NCBI RefSeq assembly: GCF_900101105.1
Contig: NZ_FNGA01000002.1
Coordinates: forward strand, 124,001-188,000
DNA from: Maridesulfovibrio ferrireducens
GTDB lineage: Bacteria > Desulfobacterota > Desulfovibrionia > Desulfovibrionales > Desulfovibrionaceae
Direction: 5' to 3'
Length of the DNA: 64,000 nt
Below, one piece after another: positions 37,324 to 46,804 of the stretch (positions are counted from its first letter, which is position 1; every line of letters begins with the position of its first letter). Under the pieces are notes generated by a model, which was not told where the DNA came from, searched no databases, and saw only the letters and a program-made list of their open reading frames with translations. The translations under genes were made by a program, and so were the position numbers.

Positions 37324-38229
37324 ATGCTATTCAAAAAATACCATATAGTTATATTTAAAAATCCTTGTGACAATGCTCGCAAATTCCAAATCAGGGGATG
37401 GACGTTTTTCTTCATCTTTGCCCTTGTAGCAGGACTTGCCGGTGGCAATGTATTACTTTGGAAATATTACGAAAATTATTCAGGTTTAGAGATAAATCTG
37501 GCCCACGCTGAAAAAGCTGTTCAAGAACAAAAAGCACAATTGCTGTCTCTTTCTCAAAAAATGCAGAATATTTCGCAGGATCTGGACCGGGTTAGAAATT
37601 TTGACTCTAAATTAAGGGTTATGATTAATCTGGATCAGGGAAATGTTCAAAATGTAGCCCCAAAAGGGGGATCTACTGAACCTGATTTTTCTACAAATTA
37701 TCTCCCGCTTTACAGACAAGAGCTTCTTGTCCGTAAAATGCATGATTTTCTTGCTCAACTCAGTACTGAAGCAAAGTTGGAAGAAGTAAGACAACAGGAA
37801 ATAATTCACTCCATGCGTTCCAAGCAGGATGCACTGGATTCAACACCTTCCATTTGGCCCCTCCAAGGATGGGTAACATCTCCCTTCGGTTGGAGAAGTT
37901 CTCCTTTTACAGGCAAAAGAGAATATCACAAAGGACTTGATATATCTTGTCCCGCCGGCACACCTATATACGCACCGGCACAAGGAACTATCGCCTTTGT
38001 AGGTGTTTTAGGTGGATATGGACGCATGATCAAAATGAGCCACGGCGCAAATCTTTCAACAAGATATGCACATCTTAAACGTCCTACAGTTAAAAAGGGA
38101 CAGGTCGTAACCCGCGGCGAACTTATCGGCTACGCCGGTAACACAGGCCGCTCAACAGGACCTCACCTTCATTATGAAGTAAGACTTGGCGGAGTTCCGG
38201 TCAGCCCGATGCGCTACATTTTGAATTAA
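37324..38229 (+). CDS. M23 family metallopeptidase (LytM/envelope factor)
   Basis: 301 residues. An N-terminal membrane helix (about 24-45) is followed by a coiled coil (residues 58-100) and a C-terminal LytM domain. The zinc ligands are in EYHKGLDISCPAG (HxxxD) and GPHLHYEVRLGG (HxH), so it should be an active peptidoglycan endopeptidase. The position just upstream of flagellar genes could hint at making room in the wall for flagella, but a strong terminator separates them, so this is only a suggestion. Confidence 0.92.
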   Translation: MLFKKYHIVIFKNPCDNARKFQIRGWTFFFIFALVAGLAGGNVLLWKYYENYSGLEINLAHAEKAVQEQKAQLLSLSQKMQNISQDLDRVRNFDSKLRVMINLDQGNVQNVAPKGGSTEPDFSTNYLPLYRQELLVRKMHDFLAQLSTEAKLEEVRQQEIIHSMRSKQDALDSTPSIWPLQGWVTSPFGWRSSPFTGKREYHKGLDISCPAGTPIYAPAQGTIAFVGVLGGYGRMIKMSHGANLSTRYAHLKRPTVKKGQVVTRGELIGYAGNTGRSTGPHLHYEVRLGGVPVSPMRYILN

Positions 38230-38249
38230 AACTCAGTTTTATTACAACT

Positions 38250-38285
38250 AAAAGGCCCGTAAGGAATTTATCCTGACGGGCCTTT
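38250..38285 (+). terminator. Intrinsic terminator after the M23 peptidase
   Basis: AAAGGCCCGT (38251-38260), inner AGGA/TCCT pairs and ACGGGCCTTT (38276-38285) are followed by further T. Confidence 0.92.
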
Positions 38286-38414
38286 TTCATGCTTAAAGAC
38301 GATTCATACGAGTATTAACAACACCTTGACAACCTTTGCTCTATTCAAAGCTTGATGTTAATAAGATTTTAATAATGGGTCTTTTCTTGCAATAGACGAC
38401 AAAAAGAGAACAGC

Positions 38415-39218
38415 ATGAATATTTTCAACTTTAATCCAAGCGATCTTATGAGCTTCTATCTTACCTTCTTCAGGGTAAGTATTGTGCTGTTTATGCTGCC
38501 TTTTTTTGGCGCAAATTCTATTCCAAACATGGTCAAAGCGGCACTTGCCGTAGTTATGACAATTGCCATATGGCCACAGGTTTCATTTGATGGATCCCTT
38601 ATGCCGGCAAATCCATATAATATTGCCCTCATGATTTTGGGCGAATTAGTCTTGGGGCTAACCCTTGGAATTATTATTCATGTCATTTTTTCCGCAATTC
38701 AAACCGGTGGTAACTTTATAGGCGTGCATATGGGGTTATCAATGGTCAACGTTCTTGACCCCATGACTGGAGTAAATGAAGCAGTAACCGCCCATTTCTT
38801 ATATATGTGTTCTATTTTGGTCTTTCTCAGCATGAATGGGCATTTATATCTCATCTCAGGACTAGTTGACAGTTTCAAATATATTCCTCCGGGTGAAATT
38901 TTTATCAATGACACACTCGTCTACCAAATAATGACCATTTCCGAGGAGCTTTTCGTTTTAGCCGTAAAAGTGGCCTCACCAATCATCGCATCAATCTTTG
39001 TTGTAGACTTAGCTCTAGCTTTAATCAGCAAAATGGCTCCTCAAATGAATGTGCTTATGCTTGGCTTTCCTCTAAAAATTATGGTCGGTTTTTTCTTCTT
39101 AAGTATGGTTTTCAGTATCTTATCCATCTTTATAGCTGAGTTTGTGCACACACTTCCTGCATACATGCTAAACATCATCAAGGCAGCCAGTCCGCTGGAC
39201 ATGCCTCCTCTAAAATAG
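38415..39218 (+). CDS. fliR: Flagellar export gate protein FliR
   Basis: 267 residues of a polytopic membrane protein of the flagellar type III export gate. FFRVSIVLFMLPFFGANSIPNMVKAALAVVMT is the classic FliR opening, and EAVTAHFLYMCSILVFLSMNGHLYLI a conserved middle stretch. It normally pairs with FliP and FliQ, which are not in this window. The gene begins the flagellar operon; flhB follows six bases after its stop. I found no convincing sigma-54 or sigma-28 promoter in front. Confidence 0.95.
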   Translation: MNIFNFNPSDLMSFYLTFFRVSIVLFMLPFFGANSIPNMVKAALAVVMTIAIWPQVSFDGSLMPANPYNIALMILGELVLGLTLGIIIHVIFSAIQTGGNFIGVHMGLSMVNVLDPMTGVNEAVTAHFLYMCSILVFLSMNGHLYLISGLVDSFKYIPPGEIFINDTLVYQIMTISEELFVLAVKVASPIIASIFVVDLALALISKMAPQMNVLMLGFPLKIMVGFFFLSMVFSILSIFIAEFVHTLPAYMLNIIKAASPLDMPPLK

Positions 39219-39224
39219 GTCGAC

Positions 39225-40286
39225 ATGCAGGAAGATCCAAGTAAAACCGAGAAAGCGACCCCCAAGCGGTTAAAAAAATCCAGAGGTGAAGGCAGTGTAG
39301 CTAAAGGCCAGGAAATGGGTAAAACAATGACTCTGCTAGCCGGAGTTCTTGCCCTTAAATACCTGATAGACTTCTATTACGAACAATTTTATGAAATTTT
39401 CCAATGGTTTTTAACCAAAGGGTTTTATTTAGAGCTAGATAAAAATTCGGTATACACTCTCTTTATCTGGTGTTCTCAGAAACTGGCAATAATAATGCTT
39501 CCCTTGCTTCTTTTCATTGCTCTTGTAGCATATCTGACTGTTCGACTTCAGGTAGGAAGCCTGTGGACTACAAAAGTGTTCGAACCTAAATTCAGCAAAA
39601 TGTTTAACATCATGGCAGGGGTCAAACGACTTCTTTTCGATGTAAAAACACTGGTCAGACTGGTTAAAAGCCTTTTACTTGCTACAGTTGTAGGAATTGC
39701 TCCATATATTGTAATTCAACAGGAAATGCCCAACTTTATTCCACTTTTTCATTCAGATGCACACAGGCTTGCAGTATACATGCTCGAAGTTGGATACAAA
39801 ATGGTCAGCTATGCCATGCTGCCAATGATGGTTATAGCTATCATCGACCTTGTGTATACCCGCTGGGATTATCAGGAAAATCTCAAAATGAGCAAAGACG
39901 AAGTCAAAGATGAACGGAAACAATCTGAAGGTGACCCTCAAGTTAAAATGCAGATGAAACAAAAAATGATGGCAATTCTACAGCAAAGAATGATGAGTGA
40001 TGTCCCTAAGGCTGATGTAATTATTACCAACCCGACTCACTACGCAATTGCATTACGATATGACACTCTTCAAGCTCCTGCTCCGCAAGTTCTGGCAAAA
40101 GGCATGAATAAAGTAGCTGAAAGAATCAAAGAAGTAGCCCGTGAGAATAACGTTCCCATTCGCGAAAATAAACCTTTGGCACAGGCTTTGTATAAACAGG
40201 TTGAGATCGGTGACGTAATTCCGGAAGAACTGTATCAAGCTGTAGCTGCTATCCTTGCTAAACTTAATAGATTTACGCGTAAATAA
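39225..40286 (+). CDS. flhB: Flagellar export switch protein FlhB
   Basis: 353 residues. Four membrane helices are followed by a cytoplasmic domain with the self-cleavage motif N269-P-T-H in VIITNPTHYAIALRYD. Cleavage between N and P switches export from rod/hook to filament proteins. The N-terminal EDPSKTEKATPKRLKKSRGEG is typical. It forms the export gate with FliR and FlhA on either side in the operon. Confidence 0.97.
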   Translation: MQEDPSKTEKATPKRLKKSRGEGSVAKGQEMGKTMTLLAGVLALKYLIDFYYEQFYEIFQWFLTKGFYLELDKNSVYTLFIWCSQKLAIIMLPLLLFIALVAYLTVRLQVGSLWTTKVFEPKFSKMFNIMAGVKRLLFDVKTLVRLVKSLLLATVVGIAPYIVIQQEMPNFIPLFHSDAHRLAVYMLEVGYKMVSYAMLPMMVIAIIDLVYTRWDYQENLKMSKDEVKDERKQSEGDPQVKMQMKQKMMAILQQRMMSDVPKADVIITNPTHYAIALRYDTLQAPAPQVLAKGMNKVAERIKEVARENNVPIRENKPLAQALYKQVEIGDVIPEELYQAVAAILAKLNRFTRK

Positions 40287-40355
40287 AGGATTCAGCCCCC
40301 CTCTTCCTCGATTATCGTTACCTCAATTACAAGACCTGAAAGGGGTGTCAAAATT

Positions 40356-42455
40356 ATGGCCGCATCAAAGTCGAAAGCAGTAAATATCAATTACGAAAGA
40401 TTTGCCAAGCATGGCGATATTCTTCTCGCAGCAGGCGTAGTAATTATTCTTTTCGTCATGCTGATTCCTCTCCCGACACTCATAATTGACTTTATGCTGA
40501 CTGTAAGTATCTCCCTTGGATTAATTATTCTTATTACATCCATGTTTATGCAGTCGCCTCTTGAATTTTCAATCTTTCCATCACTTTTGCTGGTCACAAC
40601 TCTTTTGCGACTGGCTCTAAACGTTGCGACAACCCGAGCAATTCTTTTGCACGGAGATGAAGGAACATCTGCAGCTGGTAGCGTTATTCAAAGTTTCGGT
40701 GAATTTGTCGTCGGTGGTAACTACATTGTCGGGGTTGTTATCTTCCTCATTCTTTTCATCCTGAACAAAAAAGTTATCGTGGCTGGTACAACCCGTATTG
40801 CTGAAGTAGCCGCAAGGTTCACACTGGATGCAATGCCGGGTAAGCAGATGTCAATTGAAGCCGACCTCAATTCCGGCCTGATTGATGAAGAAGAAGCTCA
40901 AACTCAAAGAACCCAGATCCGCAGAGAAGCTGACTTTTACGGAGCAATGGACGGTGCCGGTAAGTTCGTACAGGGAGACGTTAACGCCAGTATGATGATT
41001 ACCTTCGTCAACATCATTGGTGGCATCCTAATCGGTGTCCTGCAGAAAGGTATGCACTGGGCTGACGCAGCGCAAACATACACACTCCTGACTATCGGGG
41101 ACGGTCTTGTTTCTACAATCCCTTCACTGATTATTTCAACTTCCGCAGGTATCATTGTTTCACGCGCCGCAGCTGAAGCCAAGATGGGCGAAGAATTTCT
41201 CGGTCAGCTTACTTATCACTCACGCGCTCTTAAACTTGTATCCGTCATACTTGTAATTTTCGGTATCGTCCCCGGAATGCCGACAATACCTTTCCTCTTT
41301 CTTGCTGGTCTTGTTTACGCAGTTTCCACCCTCGGACGCGACGACGAAGAAGCAAAGGACAAGCAGGAAGCTAAAGATAAAAAATCGAAGAAAGATATTC
41401 CGTCTCTGGACAGCCCGGAAGAAGTGCAAGCCTTGTTGCCTCTGGACCAATTGGAACTGGAAGTCGGATATGGCCTCATCCCGCTGGTAGACGAAGAGCA
41501 GAACGGAAATCTTCTTTCCCGCATCCGCTCTATACGTCGGCAGTTCGCTCTGGATATGGGTGTCATTGTTCCGTCACTGCACCTGCGTGACAACCTTCAG
41601 CTCAAACCCGGAGAATACAGAGTCCTTATTAAAGGTAACGTCATCACTTCTGCTGAAATCCTTATCGATCATCAGCTCGCCATGGACCCGGGTGATGCGA
41701 AACATAGAATTAAGGGTATCGAAACTGTCGAGCCTGCTTTTAATCTGCCTGCTATCTGGATTCCGGACAGCCAGAAAGAAGAAGCAATGCTTGCTGGATA
41801 TACAGTAGTCGATCCTTCAACCGTCATAGCAACACACCTTACTGAGGTATTCCGCCGCAACCTTGGAGAATTCATTGGAAGGCAGGAAACTCAGGAGCTG
41901 CTGGACAACCTTGCGAAGCGTGCCCCGAAAGCCGTTGAGGATCTGGTTCCGAATATTTTACACCTTGGAACAGTGCAGAAAGTTCTGCAAAATCTCGTCA
42001 AAGAGAATGTTTCAATTCGAGACATGCTGACAGTGGTTGAGGCTTTAGCTGACTACGGTCCATCCATTCAAGACCCCGGTCAATTAACTGAATATGTTCG
42101 CTCACACATGAGCAGAACAATTATTAAGCCTTATCTTGCAAGCGATGGAAGCTTACCTATTCTGACCTTCGGCCCGAATGTGGAAGCACGACTTAATGCG
42201 GCAATCAGATCTTCTGAAAGCGGAGGATTTCTTGCACTTGACCCGGGAGCAGCTCAGCAGTTAATTCAAACCGTCAGCGTCGCAGCTGAAAATGTACTGG
42301 ATACTGACGGTCAACCCGTCCTGCTCTGTGCACCTCAGATGCGAAGTCACTTGGCACAACTGATGGTACGGTTCTTGCCTACAATCCCTATAATATCACA
42401 AGCTGAGATTCCTGCCAGTGTAAGAATCATGTCTGCCGGTACTGTAGAGTTCTAA
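40356..42455 (+). CDS. flhA: Flagellar export gate protein FlhA
   Basis: 699 residues. About eight N-terminal membrane helices and a long cytoplasmic domain form the proton-driven export gate. The FHIPEP-type loop is present as MPGKQMSIEADLNSGLIDEEEAQ. A charged linker (about 325-345, KDKQEAKDKKSKKD) joins to the cytoplasmic ring domain. The ATG has AGGGGTG nine bases upstream. It is 69 bases after flhB and 13 before flhF. Confidence 0.97.
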   Translation: MAASKSKAVNINYERFAKHGDILLAAGVVIILFVMLIPLPTLIIDFMLTVSISLGLIILITSMFMQSPLEFSIFPSLLLVTTLLRLALNVATTRAILLHGDEGTSAAGSVIQSFGEFVVGGNYIVGVVIFLILFILNKKVIVAGTTRIAEVAARFTLDAMPGKQMSIEADLNSGLIDEEEAQTQRTQIRREADFYGAMDGAGKFVQGDVNASMMITFVNIIGGILIGVLQKGMHWADAAQTYTLLTIGDGLVSTIPSLIISTSAGIIVSRAAAEAKMGEEFLGQLTYHSRALKLVSVILVIFGIVPGMPTIPFLFLAGLVYAVSTLGRDDEEAKDKQEAKDKKSKKDIPSLDSPEEVQALLPLDQLELEVGYGLIPLVDEEQNGNLLSRIRSIRRQFALDMGVIVPSLHLRDNLQLKPGEYRVLIKGNVITSAEILIDHQLAMDPGDAKHRIKGIETVEPAFNLPAIWIPDSQKEEAMLAGYTVVDPSTVIATHLTEVFRRNLGEFIGRQETQELLDNLAKRAPKAVEDLVPNILHLGTVQKVLQNLVKENVSIRDMLTVVEALADYGPSIQDPGQLTEYVRSHMSRTIIKPYLASDGSLPILTFGPNVEARLNAAIRSSESGGFLALDPGAAQQLIQTVSVAAENVLDTDGQPVLLCAPQMRSHLAQLMVRFLPTIPIISQAEIPASVRIMSAGTVEF

Positions 42456-42468
42456 AAAGGTTGGTAAT

Positions 42469-43557
42469 ATGCGGGTAAAAACATTCAGAGGAAGCAGCAC
42501 TGCAACAGTCTTCGCCGAAATCAAAGCAGAATTCGGCGACAGCGCTGTAATCCTCAGTAATAAATCAGTTGAGGAAAGTGGACGTAAAATCCACGAAATC
42601 ATGGTCGGTGTCGAAGGTCAGGAAGCTCCTGCCCAGACACGGTCCACCAGAGACGACGTACTTGGGGATGCCATGAATAATATCCCCGAATGGAATCAAG
42701 AATGGAATCAGATAAAGGGGCATATGATGGCTCTTTTAAAACCGCAAATGAACCTGAATCTCCTTGCCCCCCGCCAACGCCTTGCTCTTGAATATCTTGA
42801 GCGTGAAGGAGTTGAAAGCAAGGTCATCATGAGTTTATTTCACGAGCTTAGACAAGACCCGTCAAAAGCGATTCTACCTGTCCTTGAAAACATCGCCCCT
42901 GTCTGCTCTTTTGACGGAGGACGTTGGCCTCAAAAATTTCATGCACTCGCAGGCCCGCACGGAGTAGGAAAGACATCTACAATCATAAGACTTGCTCTTA
43001 AAGAAAAGAAAAACAATCCCGGAGCACGCATCTGTGTAGCTTCTGCGGATCAGGGACAAGGCAAAGGACGACTCGTGCTGCGCCATTACGCAGACCTTTC
43101 CGGACTTGAATTTAAAGATCTTGCAACAAGGGAAGATTTTGCAACACTTATAGGCGAAAGTCATAAGTTTGACAGAATATTTATCGACCTGCCCGGACTT
43201 TCCGGAAATTCTGAACTTGAAACCTGGCTTGCAGTCTGCGGACTGACCGGCACATGCGATATAGCTGTCCACCTTGTAATGAATCCTTACTTTGCCTCAG
43301 CGCAATATACAGCATTTTTAAAAAAATATAGATCTTCAAAACTCAAAAGTCTTATCTGGACCAAACTTGATGAATCCTGCTCTTACGGTGCACTGGTTAA
43401 CACCTCTTTTGAAAGTGGACTGCCAGTATCCCTGCTGTCATACGGATCAGGACTGCGAAACAGCCTGAAAGGTGCTGTTGAAAAAGATTTCTGGAGACTT
43501 ATCTTCAAACACCAGTTGCCAGAAAAGGATGAAGCTGTATTCGCTAAAGCAATTTAA
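42469..43557 (+). CDS. flhF: Flagellar placement GTPase FlhF, with divergent G2/G3 motifs
   Basis: 362 residues of the SRP-type GTPase that sets where the polar flagellum grows. The N-terminal B domain begins MRVKTFRGSSTATVFAEIKAEFG and ILSNKSVEESG. G1 is A161GPHGVGKTST, intact. The usual G2 DTYR is replaced by D194QGQGKGR, G3 reads D240LPGLSG instead of DTAG, and G4 is TKLDES, intact. Binding of GTP seems kept, but hydrolysis and dimer contacts may differ. It is followed by flhG, the ATPase that normally stimulates FlhF. Confidence 0.9.
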   Translation: MRVKTFRGSSTATVFAEIKAEFGDSAVILSNKSVEESGRKIHEIMVGVEGQEAPAQTRSTRDDVLGDAMNNIPEWNQEWNQIKGHMMALLKPQMNLNLLAPRQRLALEYLEREGVESKVIMSLFHELRQDPSKAILPVLENIAPVCSFDGGRWPQKFHALAGPHGVGKTSTIIRLALKEKKNNPGARICVASADQGQGKGRLVLRHYADLSGLEFKDLATREDFATLIGESHKFDRIFIDLPGLSGNSELETWLAVCGLTGTCDIAVHLVMNPYFASAQYTAFLKKYRSSKLKSLIWTKLDESCSYGALVNTSFESGLPVSLLSYGSGLRNSLKGAVEKDFWRLIFKHQLPEKDEAVFAKAI

Positions 43558-43670
43558 CCAGTAAGTTTTGATAAATCAGCTATTTTTGAACGATTTTGGG
43601 TGTGATACTCGTTGCATAAATGTCGCTAGCAACGTAAACAGTAAAGATTAAATATAAACAGGTGATGCAA

Positions 43671-44498
43671 ATGAGTTCTAATCTTCCCATGGTCTTTTCG
43701 GTCACCTCCGGTAAGGGAGGCGTAGGCAAGACAAATATTTCTGTAAACTTGGCCTGCCATCTCAGCCGCATGGGCAAGAAGGTTTTAGTCTTGGATGCCG
43801 ATCTGGGACTGGCAAATGTGGATGTACTTCTCGGAATAGCTCCTAAGTACAACCTGTTCCACCTTTTTCACGAAGGAACCAGCATCAGAGACGTTTTATA
43901 TAAAACAGAATTCGGTTTTGATATCCTTCCTGCCTCTTCAGGAGTCAGTGATATGGTTTCTCTTTCAACAGGACAAAAGCTTGATCTGTTGGAAGCAATG
44001 GACCATCTGGAAGAAGAAATTGACTATCTTATTGTTGACACCGGAGCCGGTATCAATGAAAACGTATTATACTTCAACCTCGCAGTTCAGGAACGACTTC
44101 TGGTGCTGACACCGGAACCAACATCTCTTACCGATGCCTACGCACTTATTAAGGTGATGAAACTGAACCACGGAGTTGACAAGTTTAAAATTTTGGTAAA
44201 CATGGCTCCTGATATGGTCACAGCTAAAGATATTTTCAAAAAGCTCTATATGGCATGCGATCACTTCCTAAGCGGTGTTTCTTTGGAACTAACGGGAGTA
44301 ATTCCCCGCGACCCTAAAATGCGTGAAGCTGTCATTAACCAGACTCCTCTGTGCAAGCTGTCTCCTTCCAGCCCCGCATGCATAAAAATCGGGGAAGCTG
44401 CTAAAAAAATTACAACATGGAAATCAACCTCTGAATTAGATGGAAACATTAAGTTCTTCTGGAAAAAGCTTCTCTTCCAAGAACAGTCCGTGGCTTAA
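43671..44498 (+). CDS. flhG: MinD-like ATPase FlhG/FleN, flagellar number regulator
   Basis: 275 residues. It has the deviant Walker A SGKGGVGKTN with the MinD-type first lysine, DADLGLANVDVLLGI (switch I) and IVDTGAGINENVLYF (switch II). FlhG limits flagella to one pole or a set number by acting on FlhF and on master regulators. I start at ATG 43671, six bases after AGGTG; two in-frame starts a little upstream overlap that site. It overlaps the fliA start by 59 bases. Confidence 0.93.
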   Translation: MSSNLPMVFSVTSGKGGVGKTNISVNLACHLSRMGKKVLVLDADLGLANVDVLLGIAPKYNLFHLFHEGTSIRDVLYKTEFGFDILPASSGVSDMVSLSTGQKLDLLEAMDHLEEEIDYLIVDTGAGINENVLYFNLAVQERLLVLTPEPTSLTDAYALIKVMKLNHGVDKFKILVNMAPDMVTAKDIFKKLYMACDHFLSGVSLELTGVIPRDPKMREAVINQTPLCKLSPSSPACIKIGEAAKKITTWKSTSELDGNIKFFWKKLLFQEQSVA

Positions 44499-45231
44499 AC
44501 TTGAGTCCGGGGCTACTGGCTGGGAAGATTTTTCGTCCTCTGATCGCGAGGCAATAGTACGGCATTATTCTCCGAAGATCCGTATCATTGCACTCAGAAT
44601 GAAAGCCAAGCTACCACAAAACGTGGAACTTGGTGAGCTCATCAGTGCCGGAAGCATGGGGCTTGTTGAATCACTTGGAAAATTTCGTCCTGAACTTAAA
44701 ATCAAGTTTGAAACTTATGCTGAAAGCCGCATAAAAGGGGCAATGCTTGATGAACTCAGACGATTGGACTGGTTTTCACGCGGCCTTCGCCAAAAAGTTA
44801 AAACCATTGAAAGCAGTATAAGAAACCTTGAACACGAAACCGGTGAAAAACCGACTAGTGAACAAATTGAAGAAGCTACAGGGTTTTCGGCAAAAGAGGT
44901 TCAGCAGGGCTTGGAAGCTCTACAAACTCAATTTTGCATAAGCCTTGACGCATTTAATGATAATATTCCCAGCAGTCATGATGCTCAGTTTGACAATGAG
45001 CCTTATCAGTCAGCTGTTTTTGAAGAAACAGTGGACAAGGTTGCAAATCTAATTGATAATTTGACGCCAAGAGAAAAGTTGGTATTATCTTTATATTACG
45101 GAGAGGAACTGAACATGAAAGAAACTTCTGAAGTAATGGAAATTACGGAAGGCAGAGTTTCTCAGCTTCACTCCCAAGCCTTGACAAAATTAAGAAAAAT
45201 GTTCCAGGAAAAATATAGTACGGAACCCTAA
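44440..45231 (+). CDS. fliA: Flagellar sigma factor FliA (sigma-28)
   Basis: 263 residues. Region 2 reads VELGELISAGSMGLVESLGKFRPELKIKFETYAESRIKGAMLDELRRLDW, the FliA/WhiG signature in separate parts; region 3 has HETGEKPTSEQIEEATGFS; region 4 has LTPREKLVLSLYYGEELNMKETSEVMEITEGRVSQLHSQA. It drives late flagellar genes. No FlgM-like anti-sigma gene lies next to it. The start at 44440 lies inside flhG and has no strong ribosome site, so translation is likely coupled; a later start is possible. Confidence 0.93.
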   Translation: METLSSSGKSFSSKNSPWLKLESGATGWEDFSSSDREAIVRHYSPKIRIIALRMKAKLPQNVELGELISAGSMGLVESLGKFRPELKIKFETYAESRIKGAMLDELRRLDWFSRGLRQKVKTIESSIRNLEHETGEKPTSEQIEEATGFSAKEVQQGLEALQTQFCISLDAFNDNIPSSHDAQFDNEPYQSAVFEETVDKVANLIDNLTPREKLVLSLYYGEELNMKETSEVMEITEGRVSQLHSQALTKLRKMFQEKYSTEP

Positions 45232-45241
45232 GGAGAAACAA

Positions 45242-45631
45242 ATGGCCATTGATTACTCTATGAAAGTTCTAGTTGTGGATGACTTCGCGACCATGCGCCG
45301 CATTATTAAAAATATCCTTCGTCAGATCGGTTTTACCAATATAGTTGAAGCTGATGACGGCACAACCGCATGGGAAATGCTGAATAAGGATGATAGCATT
45401 CAGTTCATCGTTTCAGATTGGAATATGCCACAGATGACCGGAATTGAATTTTTACGTAAAGTCAGAGCCAGCGAAGAATTTGCTGACCTACCCTTCCTGA
45501 TGGTTACAGCTGAAGCACAACAGGAAAACATCATTGAGGCTGTTCAGGCAAAGGTTTCAAACTACATAGTTAAACCCTTTACCCCTGACACTCTCGGTCA
45601 AAAAATTAATAAAATTTTTGAAAAATTATAA
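45242..45631 (+). CDS. cheY: Chemotaxis response regulator CheY
   Basis: 129 residues, a single receiver domain. Acidic pair VVDDFATMRR, phospho-acceptor in FIVSDWNMPQMTG, T in MVTAEAQ and K in YIVKPFTP are all present. The NMPQMTGIEFL stretch is the CheY type that binds the flagellar motor switch. It follows fliA after ten bases with AGGAG before the ATG. A terminator comes right after, so most transcripts of the export operon probably end here. Confidence 0.95.
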   Translation: MAIDYSMKVLVVDDFATMRRIIKNILRQIGFTNIVEADDGTTAWEMLNKDDSIQFIVSDWNMPQMTGIEFLRKVRASEEFADLPFLMVTAEAQQENIIEAVQAKVSNYIVKPFTPDTLGQKINKIFEKL

Positions 45632-45635
45632 TTTT

Positions 45636-45680
45636 TATTCAGCGGATATATTTATGTATCCGCTGAATAATTGTTTTTTC
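45636..45680 (+). terminator. Intrinsic terminator after cheY
   Basis: TTATTCAGCGGATA (45636-45649) pairs perfectly with TATCCGCTGAATAA (45658-45671), with T-rich ATTGTTTTTT after it. Confidence 0.9.
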
Positions 45681-45739
45681 ATTGAAACTGGTAGAAAAAT
45701 CATTCTTAAGCGCAAAGACTTTAGCAAAGGGTTGCACGC

Positions 45740-46429
45740 ATGATCTTCCTCGCTATAGATGATATTGACGATTCCGAGGAGGAAACTCAGTCACCAGAAA
45801 CCCCGAGCAAGGCAACCCAAAAAGTTGATCTGGATCTTGATGATGCTCCTTTTCTAGAAGATGAAGACGAAGACGATCTTCCAGACGAAGAACCACAAGA
45901 ACTGGAAGCTCTGGAAGAAGAGACAACTAAAGAAAAAAGCTCCGGTTCCAAAAAATTTATTTATCTCGGAATTGGTATCGTAATTCTGCTTTTATCTCTA
46001 ATTCTTGTTAAAGTATTTTTTTTCAGTACTCCACCCCCCGCAGAAGAACCAGCTCCGGTTGTTGAAAAAGTAGTAGAAATCCCTGAAGTAACAGAAGCGC
46101 CTCCTCCACCTCCGGAAGAACCGGGTGTAACGTTACTTAGAATGGACCCTTTCTGGGTTGAACAGAAAGATGATAAAGGACACATCCGTTTTCTAGTAGC
46201 CAGGTTTGCGATGACAACTACCGATGAACGAATTGTCGGTGAATATGGTCGAAAGACTCTGATCCTAAGGGACGCGGTATACTACTACCTTAAAAATAAA
46301 GATTTACAGTTTTTATCCGATAAGAATAATGCGGAGAGATTAAAAAAAGACCTGCTTATGGTTATAAACCAATATCTAGTTGCAGGCCAGTTCGACACAA
46401 TTCTGTTTGAAAAATACCTCGTGAGGTAA
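45740..46429 (+). CDS. fliL: Flagellar basal-body protein FliL with long acidic N-terminus
   Basis: 229 residues. FliL sits around the stator and supports torque. The single membrane helix is at about 77-97 (FIYLGIGIVILLLSLILVKVF). Before it is an unusually acidic cytoplasmic part (DDAPFLEDEDEDDLPDEEPQ), and after it a Pro/Glu-rich linker (EAPPPPPEEPG). The C-terminal domain RMDPFWVEQ, then KTLILRDAVYYYL and KDLLMVINQYL matches FliL. The next small gene starts four bases after the stop. Confidence 0.87.
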   Translation: MIFLAIDDIDDSEEETQSPETPSKATQKVDLDLDDAPFLEDEDEDDLPDEEPQELEALEEETTKEKSSGSKKFIYLGIGIVILLLSLILVKVFFFSTPPPAEEPAPVVEKVVEIPEVTEAPPPPPEEPGVTLLRMDPFWVEQKDDKGHIRFLVARFAMTTTDERIVGEYGRKTLILRDAVYYYLKNKDLQFLSDKNNAERLKKDLLMVINQYLVAGQFDTILFEKYLVR

Positions 46430-46433
46430 TTTT

Positions 46434-46760
46434 ATGCCCGGCCCTATGGACATGCCTCTGATCATATCGCAACTTGCGAACGTTCAAAAAATTTCCAATT
46501 CCGAAATCAGCAAGTCGGAATTGCAGCAAATGTTGATGATCAATCCAGCCGAACAGGAAAAAAATAAAGAATCGCAAAAACAAATACAAAAAATAGATAA
46601 AGACGAAGGGTCTAGTGCGATTCAAGATGAGGGTGGAAAAAATACTCGACAGGAAGCTAGGTCACAAAAAAGAAAAAATAAAGAACCTGATCCAGAACCG
46701 GAAGAAGAAACTCCTAAGGGCTCTCAATGGTCTGGTAACATTATAAACGTTAAAATATGA
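46434..46760 (+). CDS. Small charged protein of the flagellar cluster, unknown
   Basis: 108 residues I do not recognise. The first 40 are ordered looking (MDMPLIISQLANVQKISNSE, SELQQMLMI), the rest is a Lys/Glu/Gln-rich low-complexity tail ending in a short hydrophobic NIINVKI. GAGGTAAT stands before the ATG and it follows fliL with four bases between, so it is translated with it. An accessory of the motor or a chaperone-like helper is a guess from its place. Confidence 0.6.
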   Translation: MPGPMDMPLIISQLANVQKISNSEISKSELQQMLMINPAEQEKNKESQKQIQKIDKDEGSSAIQDEGGKNTRQEARSQKRKNKEPDPEPEEETPKGSQWSGNIINVKI

Positions 46761-46804
46761 TTAATCGTACTAACAACTGCGGATTACAAAAAAGCTGATT
46801 ACTA

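Noticed and set aside
38230-38414. Sigma-54 or sigma-28 promoter in front of fliR
   Set aside because: I looked for GG-N10-GC and for the sigma-28 pattern and found no convincing match; a TTGACA at 38326 lacks a -10 box at the right distance.
44440-44498. Frameshift between flhG and fliA
   Set aside because: The 59-base overlap involves two complete proteins with normal ends, so it is an ordinary gene overlap.
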